Shown one piece after another: positions 7,554-15,079 of a DNA stretch of 22,975 nucleotides (position 1 is the first letter of the stretch; each line of letters starts with the position of its first letter). Source of the DNA: CAYQLT01 sp964418425. GTDB lineage: Bacteria; Bacillota; Limnochordia; Limnochordales; Geochordaceae. The notes beneath the pieces were generated by a model that did not search any database, had not been told where the DNA came from, and saw nothing but the letters and a program-made list of their open reading frames with translations. The position numbers and the translations under genes were made by a program. The stretch lies in assembly GCA_964418425.1 (NCBI GenBank), contig CAYQLT010000043.1:1-22975 (forward strand), in the 5' to 3' direction.

Positions 7554-8567
7554 ATGGCCATCCGAGTGGGAATCAACGGGTTCGGGCGCATTGGCCGGCA
7601 GATCCTGAGGGCCGCTTACCGCGACCCCGATCTGGAGTGGGTGGCGGTCAACGACATCACCAGCCCGGCGACTCTTGCCCATCTGTTCAAGCACGACTCC
7701 ATCCACGGCAGGTTTGCCGGCGAGGTGCGGGTCGAGGGAGATCGGCTGGTCATCGAGGGGCGGCCGGTGCAGGTGCTGGCGGTGAAAAACCCCGCCGAGC
7801 TGCCATGGAAGGACCTCGGGGTCGAGTACGTCTTCGAGTCCACCGGGCTCTTTCGGGACCGGGAGAAGGCGTCGGCCCACCTGAAGGCCGGAGCCCGCAA
7901 GGTGATCATCACCGCGCCGGCCAAGGGTGAGGACATCACCATCGTGATGGGGGTCAACGAAGAACGTTACGATCCCCGGGCCCACGCGCTCGTCTCCAAC
8001 GCGTCCTGCACCACTAACTGCCTGGCGCCGGTGGCGAAGGTGGTGGACCAGGCCTTCAGGATCGTACGGGGCACCATGACCACCGTCCACAGCTACACCA
8101 ACGACCAGCGGGTGCTGGACCTGCCCCACTCGGATCTGCGCCGGGCGCGGGCGGCCTCCATCAACATCATCCCCACCACGACCGGTGCCGCCCAGGCCGT
8201 GGGCCTGGTGCTACCCCACCTGAAGGGGCGTCTGGACGGCTATGCGCTGCGGGTGCCCACCCCGGACGTCTCGATCCTGGATCTGGTGGCGCAGGTGGAG
8301 CGGCCGGCCACCGTGCAGGAGGTCAACGGGGCCCTCAAGCAGGCAGCTGAGGGGTCCCTTCGGGGGATCCTGCGCTACAGCGAGGAGCCCCTGGTCTCCA
8401 CCGACCTCATCGGGGATCCCCACTCCGCCATCGTGGACGCAGAGCTCACCATGGTCATCGACGGGAACTTTGTGAAAGTGGTCGCCTGGTATGACAACGA
8501 GTGGGCCTACGCCCTGCGTTGCGTGGACCTGCTCAAGTACATGGCCCGAAGAGACGGGCGGCTGTAG
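7554..8567 (+). CDS. gap: Glyceraldehyde-3-phosphate dehydrogenase (glycolytic, type I)
   Basis: 337 residues, full length. It oxidises and phosphorylates glyceraldehyde-3-P to 1,3-bisphosphoglycerate in the cytosol. Visible signatures are the Rossmann motif GINGFGRIGRQ at the start, VNDIT with the Asp that favours NAD+, and the active site SNASCTTNCLAPVAKV with catalytic Cys. Further on are HSYTNDQRVLDLPHSDLRRAR, NIIPTTTGAAQAVG, RVPTPDVSILDLV and WYDNEWAYALR. ATG 7554 is chosen because it opens directly into MAIRVGINGFG; an in-frame ATG at 7518 would add a non-conserved 12-residue extension inside cggR. Purine-rich GGAGGG lies upstream with long spacing. Second gene of the cggR-gap-pgk-tpiA-eno operon. 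Confidence 0.97.
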   Translation: MAIRVGINGFGRIGRQILRAAYRDPDLEWVAVNDITSPATLAHLFKHDSIHGRFAGEVRVEGDRLVIEGRPVQVLAVKNPAELPWKDLGVEYVFESTGLFRDREKASAHLKAGARKVIITAPAKGEDITIVMGVNEERYDPRAHALVSNASCTTNCLAPVAKVVDQAFRIVRGTMTTVHSYTNDQRVLDLPHSDLRRARAASINIIPTTTGAAQAVGLVLPHLKGRLDGYALRVPTPDVSILDLVAQVERPATVQEVNGALKQAAEGSLRGILRYSEEPLVSTDLIGDPHSAIVDAELTMVIDGNFVKVVAWYDNEWAYALRCVDLLKYMARRDGRL

Positions 8568-8579
8568 CCGCAGGCTGGG

Positions 8580-8611
8580 TTCCCGGGGCGCCGTGCACCG
8601 CGCCCCGGGAA
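8580..8611 (+). promoter_or_regulatory. Perfect 12-bp hairpin between gap and pgk
   Basis: TTCCCGGGGCGC (8580-8591) and GCGCCCCGGGAA (8600-8611) are exact inverse complements around an 8-base loop. The 3' arm ends where the GAGGGG ribosome binding site of pgk begins (8612-8617). There is no T-run, so it is not a standard intrinsic terminator. The likely role is transcript processing or stabilisation between gap and pgk, or tuning of pgk translation. Confidence 0.6.
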
Positions 8612-8627
8612 GAGGGGACGACGCCCG

Positions 8628-9824
8628 GTGGCCGGCAGGTGGAACAAGAAGACCGTAGAGGATGTGGACGTGCAGCACCGGCGGGTGCTGGTGCGGGTTG
8701 ACTTCAACGTTCCCATGGATGACCAGGGGCGCATCACCGACGACAAGCGCATCCGGGCCAGTCTCCCCACCCTGCGCTACCTCCTGGAGCGGGGGGCCCG
8801 GGTGGTGGTGATGTCTCACCTGGGGCGTCCCAAGGCCAAGCCCGATGCGCGCTTCAGCCTGAAGCCCGTGGCCTGGCGGCTGCAGGAGCTGCTCGGGGTG
8901 CCGGTTCGCATGCTGGACGACTGCGTGGGGCCGCAGGTGGAGCAGGCGGTGCAGGAGCTCGCTCCCGGCCACGTGGCCATGCTGGAAAACGTGCGGTTTC
9001 ATCCGGGGGAGGAGGCCAACGACCCGGAGTTCGCGCGCTCGCTGGCGCGGCTGGGGGAACTGTTCGTCAACGACGCGTTCGGATCCGCGCATCGCGCGCA
9101 CGCCTCCACCGAGGGCGTCGCCCACTACCTGCCCGCCGTGGCGGGATTTCTCATGCACAGGGAGATCGCCGTGATGGGGCGTGCGCTGGCCGAGCCGGAG
9201 CGCCCCTTTGTGGCCATCCTGGGCGGCGCCAAGGTGAGTGATAAGATCGGCGTCATCCGCAACCTGCTGACGCGGGTGGACGAGCTGCTCATCGGGGGCG
9301 GCATGGCCTACACCTTCCTCAAGGCCCGGGGCGGCTCGGTGGGCCGCTCGCTGGTGGACGCCGAGCGGGTCCCGCTGGCGCTGGAGCTGATGGAGGAGGC
9401 GGCCCGACGGGGGGTGCGCATGGTGCTTCCCGTGGACGTGGTGGCCGCCCAGGAACTTCGAGCCGACAGTCCGCAGCAGGTGGTGCCGGCCGGACGCATC
9501 CCCGACGGCTGGCAGGGGCTTGACATCGGCCCGCAAACCCGCAGGCTGTTCGTCGAGGCGGTGGAGAGAGCCCGGACGGTGGTCTGGAACGGGCCCCTGG
9601 GTGTCTTCGAGATGGCACCCTTCGCCGAAGGCACCCGGGAGGTGGCCGAGGCGCTGGCCCGAAGCGGGGCGGTGAGCATCATCGGCGGCGGGGATACGGC
9701 GGCGGCGGTGGAGCAGTTCGGGCTGGCCGAGGCGATGACCCACGTCTCCACGGGGGGCGGCGCCTCTCTGGAGTTTCTGGAAGGGCGCGAGCTGCCGGGG
9801 GTCGCCGTGCTGCAGGACCGGTAG
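8628..9824 (+). CDS. pgk: Phosphoglycerate kinase
   Basis: 398 residues, normal family length. It transfers phosphate from 1,3-bisphosphoglycerate to ADP. Family motifs are clear: VLVRVDFNVPMDDQGRITDDKRIRASLPTL at the N-terminus, MSHLGRPK, LENVRFHPGEE, FVNDAFGSAHRAHAS, ILGGAKVSDKIGVI, GGGMAYTF, VWNGPLGVFE, and the nucleotide-binding end IIGGGDTAAAVEQFG followed by HVSTGGGASLEFLEG. The start is GTG, with AGAGGGGA at 8611-8618 about 9 nt upstream, directly after the gap-pgk hairpin. tpiA follows after 10 bp. Confidence 0.97.
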   Translation: MAGRWNKKTVEDVDVQHRRVLVRVDFNVPMDDQGRITDDKRIRASLPTLRYLLERGARVVVMSHLGRPKAKPDARFSLKPVAWRLQELLGVPVRMLDDCVGPQVEQAVQELAPGHVAMLENVRFHPGEEANDPEFARSLARLGELFVNDAFGSAHRAHASTEGVAHYLPAVAGFLMHREIAVMGRALAEPERPFVAILGGAKVSDKIGVIRNLLTRVDELLIGGGMAYTFLKARGGSVGRSLVDAERVPLALELMEEAARRGVRMVLPVDVVAAQELRADSPQQVVPAGRIPDGWQGLDIGPQTRRLFVEAVERARTVVWNGPLGVFEMAPFAEGTREVAEALARSGAVSIIGGGDTAAAVEQFGLAEAMTHVSTGGGASLEFLEGRELPGVAVLQDR

Positions 9825-9834
9825 AGGGAGCAGC

Positions 9835-10635
9835 ATGCACGGGCGCAGGCGGTTGATGGCCGCAAACTGGAAGATGCACAAGCTGCCGTCCGAGGCGCGG
9901 GAGTTTACCGGACGGCTGGTGGAGCGCCTGCTGGCGGAGGGGCTCGCCGGGCGCCCGGACGTGGAAGTGGTGATCTGCCCGCCGTTTGTGGCCCTGGCGG
10001 CGGTGGCCCAGGAGCTGAGCCGGCTGGGTTGGCCCGGGGGTATCAGCCTGGGGGCGCAGAACGTCCACTGGGAGCGCCAGGGTGCCTTTACGGGCGAGGT
10101 GTCGGTGCCCATGCTGGCCGATCTGGGCTGCCGGTATGTCATCGTGGGCCACTCCGAGCGGCGGCATCTGTTCGGCGAAACGGACGCCCAGGTGGCACGC
10201 AAGGTGCGGGCCCTGCTCGAGGCGGGGCTCACCCCGATTTTGTGCGTGGGGGAGACCATCGAACAGCGCCGCGCCGGCCAGACCGAAGCGGTGGTGACGG
10301 GCCAGCTGCAGGCGGCCCTGCAGGGTCTGGAGGAGCAGGCGGTGGCCGGGATGGTGGTGGCCTACGAGCCGGTGTGGGCCATCGGAACCGGCGAAAACGC
10401 CACCGGAGCTGAGGCGGATCGGGTCATCAACGGGGTTCTCAGAACCCATATCGCCCAGGCGGTGGGCGAGCGTGCGGCCCGCGGTGTGCGGATTCAATAC
10501 GGGGGTAGCGTATCGCCGGACAACATCGGGGAGTTCATGGGCTACGAGGACATCGACGGTGCGCTGGTGGGCGGGGCGAGCCTGAAAGTGGAGAGCTTCG
10601 CCGCCATCGTGGCGGCCGGGAGGCGTACGGCGTGA
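9835..10635 (+). CDS. tpiA: Triosephosphate isomerase
   Basis: 266 residues, slightly above the usual 250. It interconverts dihydroxyacetone phosphate and glyceraldehyde-3-P. TIM-barrel motifs include MAANWKMHK (substrate-binding Asn and catalytic Lys), GHSERR (electrophilic His), AYEPVWAIGTGENAT (catalytic Glu at the start of flexible loop 6) and IQYGGSVSPDNIGEF with GALVGGASL (phosphate binding). The ATG at 9835 has GAGGGAG just after the pgk stop with good spacing; it adds MHGRRRL before the conserved core. The stop overlaps the eno start by 4 bases (GTGA), which indicates translational coupling. Confidence 0.97.
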   Translation: MHGRRRLMAANWKMHKLPSEAREFTGRLVERLLAEGLAGRPDVEVVICPPFVALAAVAQELSRLGWPGGISLGAQNVHWERQGAFTGEVSVPMLADLGCRYVIVGHSERRHLFGETDAQVARKVRALLEAGLTPILCVGETIEQRRAGQTEAVVTGQLQAALQGLEEQAVAGMVVAYEPVWAIGTGENATGAEADRVINGVLRTHIAQAVGERAARGVRIQYGGSVSPDNIGEFMGYEDIDGALVGGASLKVESFAAIVAAGRRTA

Positions 10636-11918
10636 CCCTCATCGACGCGATCACGGCCCGGGAGATCCTGGACTCGCGGGGCAACCCCACGGTGGAGGTG
10701 GAGGTGGCCCTGCAAGGGGGCGCGGTGGGCCGCGCCGCCGTGCCCTCAGGGGCCTCGACGGGCAAGTACGAGGCGCTGGAGATCCGAGACGGCGATCCCC
10801 GACGATTCCTGGGACGGGGCGTGCGAAAGGCCGTGGAAAACGTTCGGGACGTGATCGCACCCGCCCTGCGCCACATGGATGCGGCCCGCCAGGCGGAGGT
10901 GGACGCGCGGCTGTTGGAGCTGGACGGAACCGACAACAAGGCGAAGCTGGGTGCCAACGCCATCCTGGCCGTCTCGCTCGCCTGCGCCAGGGCAGCCGCG
11001 GAGGCCTGGGGGCTTCCCCTCTACCGCTACTTGGGCGGCGTGGAGGCGCGCCTGTTACCCGTTCCGCTCATGAACGTCCTCAACGGGGGCCGGCACGCGG
11101 ACAACGATCTGGACGTCCAGGAGTTCATGATCGCGCCCATCAACGCCCCTACCTTCGCAGAGGCGCTGCGGATGGGGGTGGAGGTGTACCACCATCTAAG
11201 GGCCGTGCTGCGCGAGCGGGGATTGTCCACCGCGGTGGGCGACGAAGGGGGTTTCGCCCCGGCCGTGCGGACCAGCCGGGAAGCGCTGGATCTGCTGGTA
11301 GAGGCCATCGCTCGGGCGGGCTACCAGGCAGGGCGGGACGTGGCGCTGGCGCTGGACGTGGCCGCTTCGGAGCTGTGGGCCGACGGCCGCTACCGGTTCC
11401 GGGGAGAAGGCGTGGAGCGATCGAGAGCCCAGATGATGGAGCTGTACGGGGAGCTGCTGCAGGCATACCCGGTGGTCTCCCTGGAAGACCCCTTCGGGGA
11501 AGAGGACTGGGAGGGGTGGAAGCAGGCGGCCGGGGCGCTGGGCAGCCGCGTGCAGCTGGTGGGGGATGACCTGTTCGTGACGAACCCCGCGCGGCTGCGC
11601 CGCGGGATCGAGCAAGGGGTGGCCAACGCCATCCTGATCAAGGTGAACCAGATCGGGACGCTCACCGAGACGCTCCAGGCCGTCCGCATGGCCCGGGCCG
11701 CGGGGTGGAACGCCATCGTCTCCCACCGCTCCGGGGAGACCGAGGACACCATCATCGCCGACCTCGCCGTGGCTACCGGCTGCGGGCAGATCAAGACGGG
11801 AGCACCGTGCCGCAGCGAGCGGGTGGCCAAGTACAACCGGCTTTTGCGCATCGAGGAGGAGCTGGCGGCCGCCGCTAGGTTCGCCGGACGGGAGGCGTTC
11901 GGCCGCTGGGGCGGCTGA
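10632..11918 (+). CDS. eno: Enolase
   Basis: 428 residues. It dehydrates 2-phosphoglycerate to phosphoenolpyruvate and is Mg2+-dependent. Motifs are ITAREILDSRGNPTVEVEV at the N-terminus, AVPSGASTGKYEALE, GTDNKAKLGANAILAVSLACARAAA, PLMNVLNGGRHADNDLDVQEFMI, GDEGGFAP and SLEDPFGEEDW. The enolase signature LIKVNQIGTLTETLQA, SHRSGETED and IKTGAPCRSERVAKYNRLLRIEEEL follow. The GTG start overlaps the tpiA stop, and GGGAGG (10618-10623) lies 8 nt upstream. Phosphoglycerate mutase, usually between tpiA and eno in this operon, is not here. Last gene of the glycolytic operon; a weak hairpin follows. Confidence 0.97.
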   Translation: MTLIDAITAREILDSRGNPTVEVEVALQGGAVGRAAVPSGASTGKYEALEIRDGDPRRFLGRGVRKAVENVRDVIAPALRHMDAARQAEVDARLLELDGTDNKAKLGANAILAVSLACARAAAEAWGLPLYRYLGGVEARLLPVPLMNVLNGGRHADNDLDVQEFMIAPINAPTFAEALRMGVEVYHHLRAVLRERGLSTAVGDEGGFAPAVRTSREALDLLVEAIARAGYQAGRDVALALDVAASELWADGRYRFRGEGVERSRAQMMELYGELLQAYPVVSLEDPFGEEDWEGWKQAAGALGSRVQLVGDDLFVTNPARLRRGIEQGVANAILIKVNQIGTLTETLQAVRMARAAGWNAIVSHRSGETEDTIIADLAVATGCGQIKTGAPCRSERVAKYNRLLRIEEELAAAARFAGREAFGRWGG

Positions 11919-11929
11919 CGGGCAACTGA

Positions 11930-11967
11930 CGGGGCCGGCCGGGCGTGCCGTGGCCCCGGTGTTTTGT
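11930..11967 (+). terminator. Weak candidate terminator after eno
   Basis: CGGGGCC (11930-11936) pairs with GGCCCCG (11952-11958) around a 15-base GC-rich loop. GTGTTTTGTG follows. The T-run is short and offset by 3 bases, so termination may be partial. It fits the end of the glycolytic operon, before the secG promoter. Confidence 0.4.
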
Positions 11968-12027
11968 GCCGGCTCTGCCGGCCCGGTGCGAGCTGGGCAG
12001 GCCGCGGGCCGGCGGGGTGTTTGGCAG

Positions 12028-12056
12028 TTGATGGGCCGGTGGCCGCGTGGTAGAAT
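12028..12056 (+). promoter_or_regulatory. Sigma-A-type promoter of secG
   Basis: TTGATG (12028-12033), a 17-bp spacer and TAGAAT (12051-12056) match the consensus -35 and -10 boxes at 4 and 5 of 6 bases. The expected start of transcription is near 12063, leaving a leader of about 90 nt before the secG GTG. No coding sequence covers this stretch. Confidence 0.65.
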
Positions 12057-12151
12057 GCCCCCGCATGCGCGCCTGTCCGAGCCGTTGGGCACGGGTGGGC
12101 ACCGGGGTTCTCCAACCCGCAGAGAACTCCGACGGGGAGAGGGGCCGGCGG

Positions 12152-12373
12152 GTGCGGACGTTCCTTGTTGTCCTCGATCTGTTGGTCGCGATCGGCCTCA
12201 TCGTCGCCATCATGCTGCAGCCCAGTAAGGGAGAAGGTCTCGGCAGCATCGGCGGCGGGGCCCAGCTCTTTTTCCGAAAGGCCAAAGGCTGGGAGCAGTT
12301 GCTGGAGAGGGCCACGACGGTCCTTGCCGTCTTGTTCATGGCCATCTCCGTGCTGCTGGTGGTGGTACGCTGA
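12152..12373 (+). CDS. secG: SecG, preprotein translocase subunit
   Basis: 73 residues, the family's usual size. It is a small inner-membrane partner of SecYE that assists protein export. Two membrane segments are visible: FLVVLDLLVAIGLIVAIML (residues 4-22) and TTVLAVLFMAISVLLVVV at the C-terminus. They are joined by the SecG-typical loop QPSKGEGLGSIGGGAQLFF. GTG 12152 is chosen because GGGGAGAGGGG (12134-12144) lies 7 nt upstream and the protein then opens at the first membrane helix. An upstream in-frame ATG at 12047 lies before the predicted transcription start. In many Bacillota secG follows eno and precedes rnr-smpB; here hppA follows instead. Confidence 0.92.
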   Translation: MRTFLVVLDLLVAIGLIVAIMLQPSKGEGLGSIGGGAQLFFRKAKGWEQLLERATTVLAVLFMAISVLLVVVR

Positions 12374-12425
12374 GGGCGTCGTCTTGACGCTGCCGGCAGC
12401 AGCGCTCCAGTCGGATGACGCGAGC

Positions 12426-12445
12426 AACCGGCCGGGCCGGTTTTT
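12426..12445 (+). terminator. Intrinsic terminator or attenuator between secG and hppA
   Basis: AACCGG(12426-12431)-ccggg-CCGGTT(12437-12442) forms a short GC-rich stem that runs into five T (12441-12445), then GTG. It lies 53 bp after the secG stop. A competing partner for the 5' arm, GCCGGTT, occurs at 12456-12462 and could pair with AACCGGC (12426-12432). An attenuation switch is therefore conceivable. No clear promoter lies between this hairpin and hppA, so hppA probably depends on read-through. Confidence 0.6.
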
Positions 12446-12495
12446 GTGTTCCAAAGCCGGTTCAAAGGCCGCAGCAAGGGAGGGCAGCCAGGGCA

Positions 12496-14547
12496 ATGGA
12501 GACGATGGGATGGATCCCCCTCGGGGCCATGGGGGCCGGGGGGCTGGCGCTGGTCTTCGCGGCTTACTTCTTTCAGCGGGTCCAGGTACAGGACCCGGGG
12601 ACAAGCCGTATGCAGGAGATTGCGGCGGCCATCCAAGAAGGGGCCATGGCGTTTCTGGGGAGGGAGTACCGCACCCTCATCGTCTTCGTGGCGGTGATGG
12701 CGGGGGTGATCTTGCTCGCGGGGGCGCTGACGCCGGCCCACAGCATGCAGCCGCTGACCGCGGTGGCCTTCGTCATGGGGGCGACCGCCTCGGCGACGGC
12801 CGGGTACGTCGGGATGCGCTCCGCCACCCGTGCCAACGTACGCACCACCCAGGCGGCCACCAACGGCCTCAACAAGGCGTTGGCGGTGGCCTTCTCGGGC
12901 GGGGCGGTGATGGGGCTGACGGTGGTCGGCCTCGGGCTGCTCGGTTTGGGCCTGGTGACGGCCATTTTTGCCGACCCACGCAACCCCATCACCTTTAACA
13001 TCGTCAACGGCTTTGGTCTGGGGGCCAGCTCCATCGCGCTCTTTGCGCGCGTGGGGGGCGGGATTTACACCAAAGCGGCGGACGTGGGCGCAGACCTGGT
13101 CGGCAAGGTGGAGGCGGGTATTCCTGAGGATGACCCCCGCAATCCGGCGGTGATTGCCGACAACGTGGGGGATAACGTGGGCGACGTCGCCGGGATGGGC
13201 GCGGACCTGTTTGAGTCCTACGCGGCGTCGGTGATCGCAGCCATGGTCATCGGGGTGAGCCTGGGGCAAAGCAACGGGCAGTGGGGCTACATCACTCTGC
13301 CGCTTTTGGTGGCCGCCGGCGGGATCCTGGCCTCCATCGTGGCCGCCTTCATGGTGCGCACCGGCGAGGACGGAAACCCCCGCGTGGCTTTGCGCAACGG
13401 CACCTGGGTGGCGGCGGTGCTGGTGGCGGCGTTGAGCTACTTCCTCACCCGGGCGGTGTTGCCGGTGGACGGCCAGCCCGGCGCGACCGGCGTCTGGGTG
13501 GCGACCGTCGCCGGTCTGGTGGTGGGCAGCGCCATCGGCCTCATCACGGAATACTACACCTCGGCGGACTACCGGCCCGTGCGGGAGATCGCGCAGGCCT
13601 CCCTGACCGGCACGGCCACCAACATCATCAGCGGGCTTGCCAACGGCATGCTCAGCACGGCGTGGCCCGTGATCCTCATCGCCATCGGCACCTGGGTGGC
13701 TTACCGGTACGGCGGGTTGTACGGGATCGCGATGAGCGCGGTGGGGATGCTGGCGACGACGGGGATGACGGTCTCTGTGGACGCGTACGGGCCGGTGGCG
13801 GACAACGCCGGTGGCATCGCCGAGATGGCCCATCTCGAGCCTCGGGTGCGGCGCATCACCGATACCCTGGACTCGGTGGGCAACACCACGGCGGCGGTTG
13901 CCAAGGGGTTTGCCATCGGGTCGGCGGCGCTGACCGCGCTGGCGCTTTTCTCGGCGTACAAGACCGCGGCCGGCATCCTGACCATCGACCTCACCGACGC
14001 TCGGGTGATCATGGGTCTGCTTATCGGCGGCATGGTGCCCTATCTGTTCGCATCCATGGCCATGCGGGCGGTAGGGCGCGCCGCCTACCAGATGGTGCAG
14101 GAGGTGCGCCGCCAGTTCCGGGAGATCCCGGGCCTGATGGAAGGCCACGCCCGGCCCGAGTACGCCCGGTGTGTGAGCATCAGCACGGGGGCTGCGCTTC
14201 GGGAGATGGTGGTGCCGGGAGGCCTGGCGGTGGCGCTGCCGCTGGCGACCGGGATGATCCTGGGCAAGGAGGCCCTGGGCGGGCTTCTGGGCGGGGCGAC
14301 GGTGAGCGGCGTACTGCTGGCTATCATGATGGCCAACGCCGGGGGCGCGTGGGATAACGCCAAGAAGTACATCGAGAGCGGCGAGTACGGAGGGAAGGGG
14401 TCTGACCCGCACAAAGCGGCGGTGGTGGGCGATACGGTGGGGGATCCCTTCAAAGACACCGCGGGCCCCTCCATGAACATCCTCATCAAGCTGATGTCCA
14501 TCGTGGCGCTGGTCTTTGCCCCCCTGTTCACCTCGGGGCTGCTGTAA
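12496..14547 (+). CDS. hppA: Membrane-bound pyrophosphatase (ion-pumping, K+-dependent type)
   Basis: 683 residues with many membrane helices (family: 15-17). It hydrolyses cytosolic pyrophosphate and pumps Na+ and/or H+ out. Signature sites are the pyrophosphate-binding ADVGADLVGKVE (about residue 197), PEDDPRNPAVIADNVGDNVGDVAG, and DTVGDPFKDTAGPS near the end. GNTTAAVAKG (about residue 462) has Ala where K+-independent enzymes have Lys, so K+ dependence is expected from family rules. GADLFESY has a Glu at the position typical of Na+-PPases, so Na+ transport is possible but not certain. ATG 12496 is chosen because it precedes the first helix and has GGGAGGG upstream. Convergent with ssrA; the two share a hairpin at their 3' ends. 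Confidence 0.96.
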   Translation: METMGWIPLGAMGAGGLALVFAAYFFQRVQVQDPGTSRMQEIAAAIQEGAMAFLGREYRTLIVFVAVMAGVILLAGALTPAHSMQPLTAVAFVMGATASATAGYVGMRSATRANVRTTQAATNGLNKALAVAFSGGAVMGLTVVGLGLLGLGLVTAIFADPRNPITFNIVNGFGLGASSIALFARVGGGIYTKAADVGADLVGKVEAGIPEDDPRNPAVIADNVGDNVGDVAGMGADLFESYAASVIAAMVIGVSLGQSNGQWGYITLPLLVAAGGILASIVAAFMVRTGEDGNPRVALRNGTWVAAVLVAALSYFLTRAVLPVDGQPGATGVWVATVAGLVVGSAIGLITEYYTSADYRPVREIAQASLTGTATNIISGLANGMLSTAWPVILIAIGTWVAYRYGGLYGIAMSAVGMLATTGMTVSVDAYGPVADNAGGIAEMAHLEPRVRRITDTLDSVGNTTAAVAKGFAIGSAALTALALFSAYKTAAGILTIDLTDARVIMGLLIGGMVPYLFASMAMRAVGRAAYQMVQEVRRQFREIPGLMEGHARPEYARCVSISTGAALREMVVPGGLAVALPLATGMILGKEALGGLLGGATVSGVLLAIMMANAGGAWDNAKKYIESGEYGGKGSDPHKAAVVGDTVGDPFKDTAGPSMNILIKLMSIVALVFAPLFTSGLL

Positions 14548-14568
14548 GGGAGGCCCCTGTAAAAGCCA

Positions 14569-14598
14569 GAGGCTCCGGGAGCTTTTGCCCGGAGCCTC
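14569..14598. terminator. Shared hairpin terminator between hppA and ssrA
   Basis: GAGGCTCCGGG (14569-14579) and CCCGGAGCCTC (14588-14598) are perfect inverse complements with an 8-base loop. On the minus strand the stem is followed within 3 bases by GCTTTT, the usual place and form for the ssrA terminator 16 nt after the mature tmRNA end. On the plus strand it stands 22 bp after the hppA stop but lacks a T-run. Confidence 0.75.
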
Positions 14599-14613
14599 AT
14601 CGTCTTCGAAGGA

Positions 14614-14975
14614 TGGTGGAGGTGGGCGGAGTTGCACCGCCGTCCATGGGCGAGGCCACCACAGCCTCTACGAGCGTGTCCTCCGTTTGGCTGTCTTCGC
14701 CGCCACCCGATCCCGGAGGCCGGATATGGTGGCCGCCAGCTTCCGCTTGGTTTCCTCCTGCTGCCCGGAAGCTGAGCAGCCGGAGTATCCCGCTACGATG
14801 ACGCCCGCTTCTGCGGCGGCGGGAGCGCCGTCAGACGGACGTGACCGCCCGCTTACGCGGCAGCCAGAACAGGCTCAGCTTCGGCAGTTGTTGACTGCCC
14901 TGCGGTTTTACGAGTCGCAGGCGCTCGGCTCGCAGCCATGGCCACCCGCACCCATGTCGAACCTCATTCACCCCC
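14614..14975 (-). ncRNA. ssrA: tmRNA (transfer-messenger RNA)
   Basis: 362 nt. The 5' GGGGGUG pairs with 3' CACCUCC, giving the G3-U pair that marks alanine acceptors, followed by an encoded ACCA. The T-arm is GGCGG-UGCAACU-CCGCC. CAUGGG after the acceptor pairs with CCCAUG near the 3' end (helix H2). A pseudoknot PK1 is visible: CGAG/CUCG and CCUGCG/CGCAGG around UAAAAC. After PK1 a GCC resume codon (14883-14885) opens a tag reading EAEPVLAAA, ended by UAA at 14853-14855; with the charged Ala it is (A)EAEPVLAAA by the usual convention. It rescues stalled ribosomes together with SmpB, whose gene is just upstream on the same strand. Two oddities are that the T-loop has G at the psi-55 position (family usually UUC) and that the tag ends LAAA. 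The exact resume codon is inferred. Confidence 0.93.
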
Positions 14976-15007
14976 ACGGACTTGGACACGGGCAGGGTCG
15001 CAGCCTG

Positions 15008-15036
15008 AGGATACCCCCATCGGGCCGGACTGTCAA
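15008..15036 (-). promoter_or_regulatory. Strong sigma-A-type promoter of ssrA
   Basis: Read on the minus strand: TTGACA (15036-15031), a 17-bp spacer and TATCCT (15013-15008). The -35 is a perfect consensus. Transcription should begin near 15001, about 25 nt before the mature tmRNA 5' end, as expected for RNase P trimming. It lies between the smpB stop and ssrA. Confidence 0.8.
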
Positions 15037-15079
15037 CGGCGGCGATGGCCCCCGGGCCCGTTTAGGGAGTCTCAAGGCC

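Noticed and set aside
6134..7591. 485-codon minus-strand frame opposite cggR
   Set aside because: No recognisable domain; the plus strand holds a complete CggR.
8211..10259. 682-codon minus-strand frame opposite gap, pgk and tpiA
   Set aside because: Shadow of the glycolytic genes; no family motif and no ribosome binding site.
11875..14637. 920-codon open frame on the minus strand opposite eno, secG and hppA
   Set aside because: Its translation is His/Arg/Gly/Pro-rich low complexity without any domain, and it lies wholly opposite well-conserved genes. Long antisense frames are expected at this GC content.
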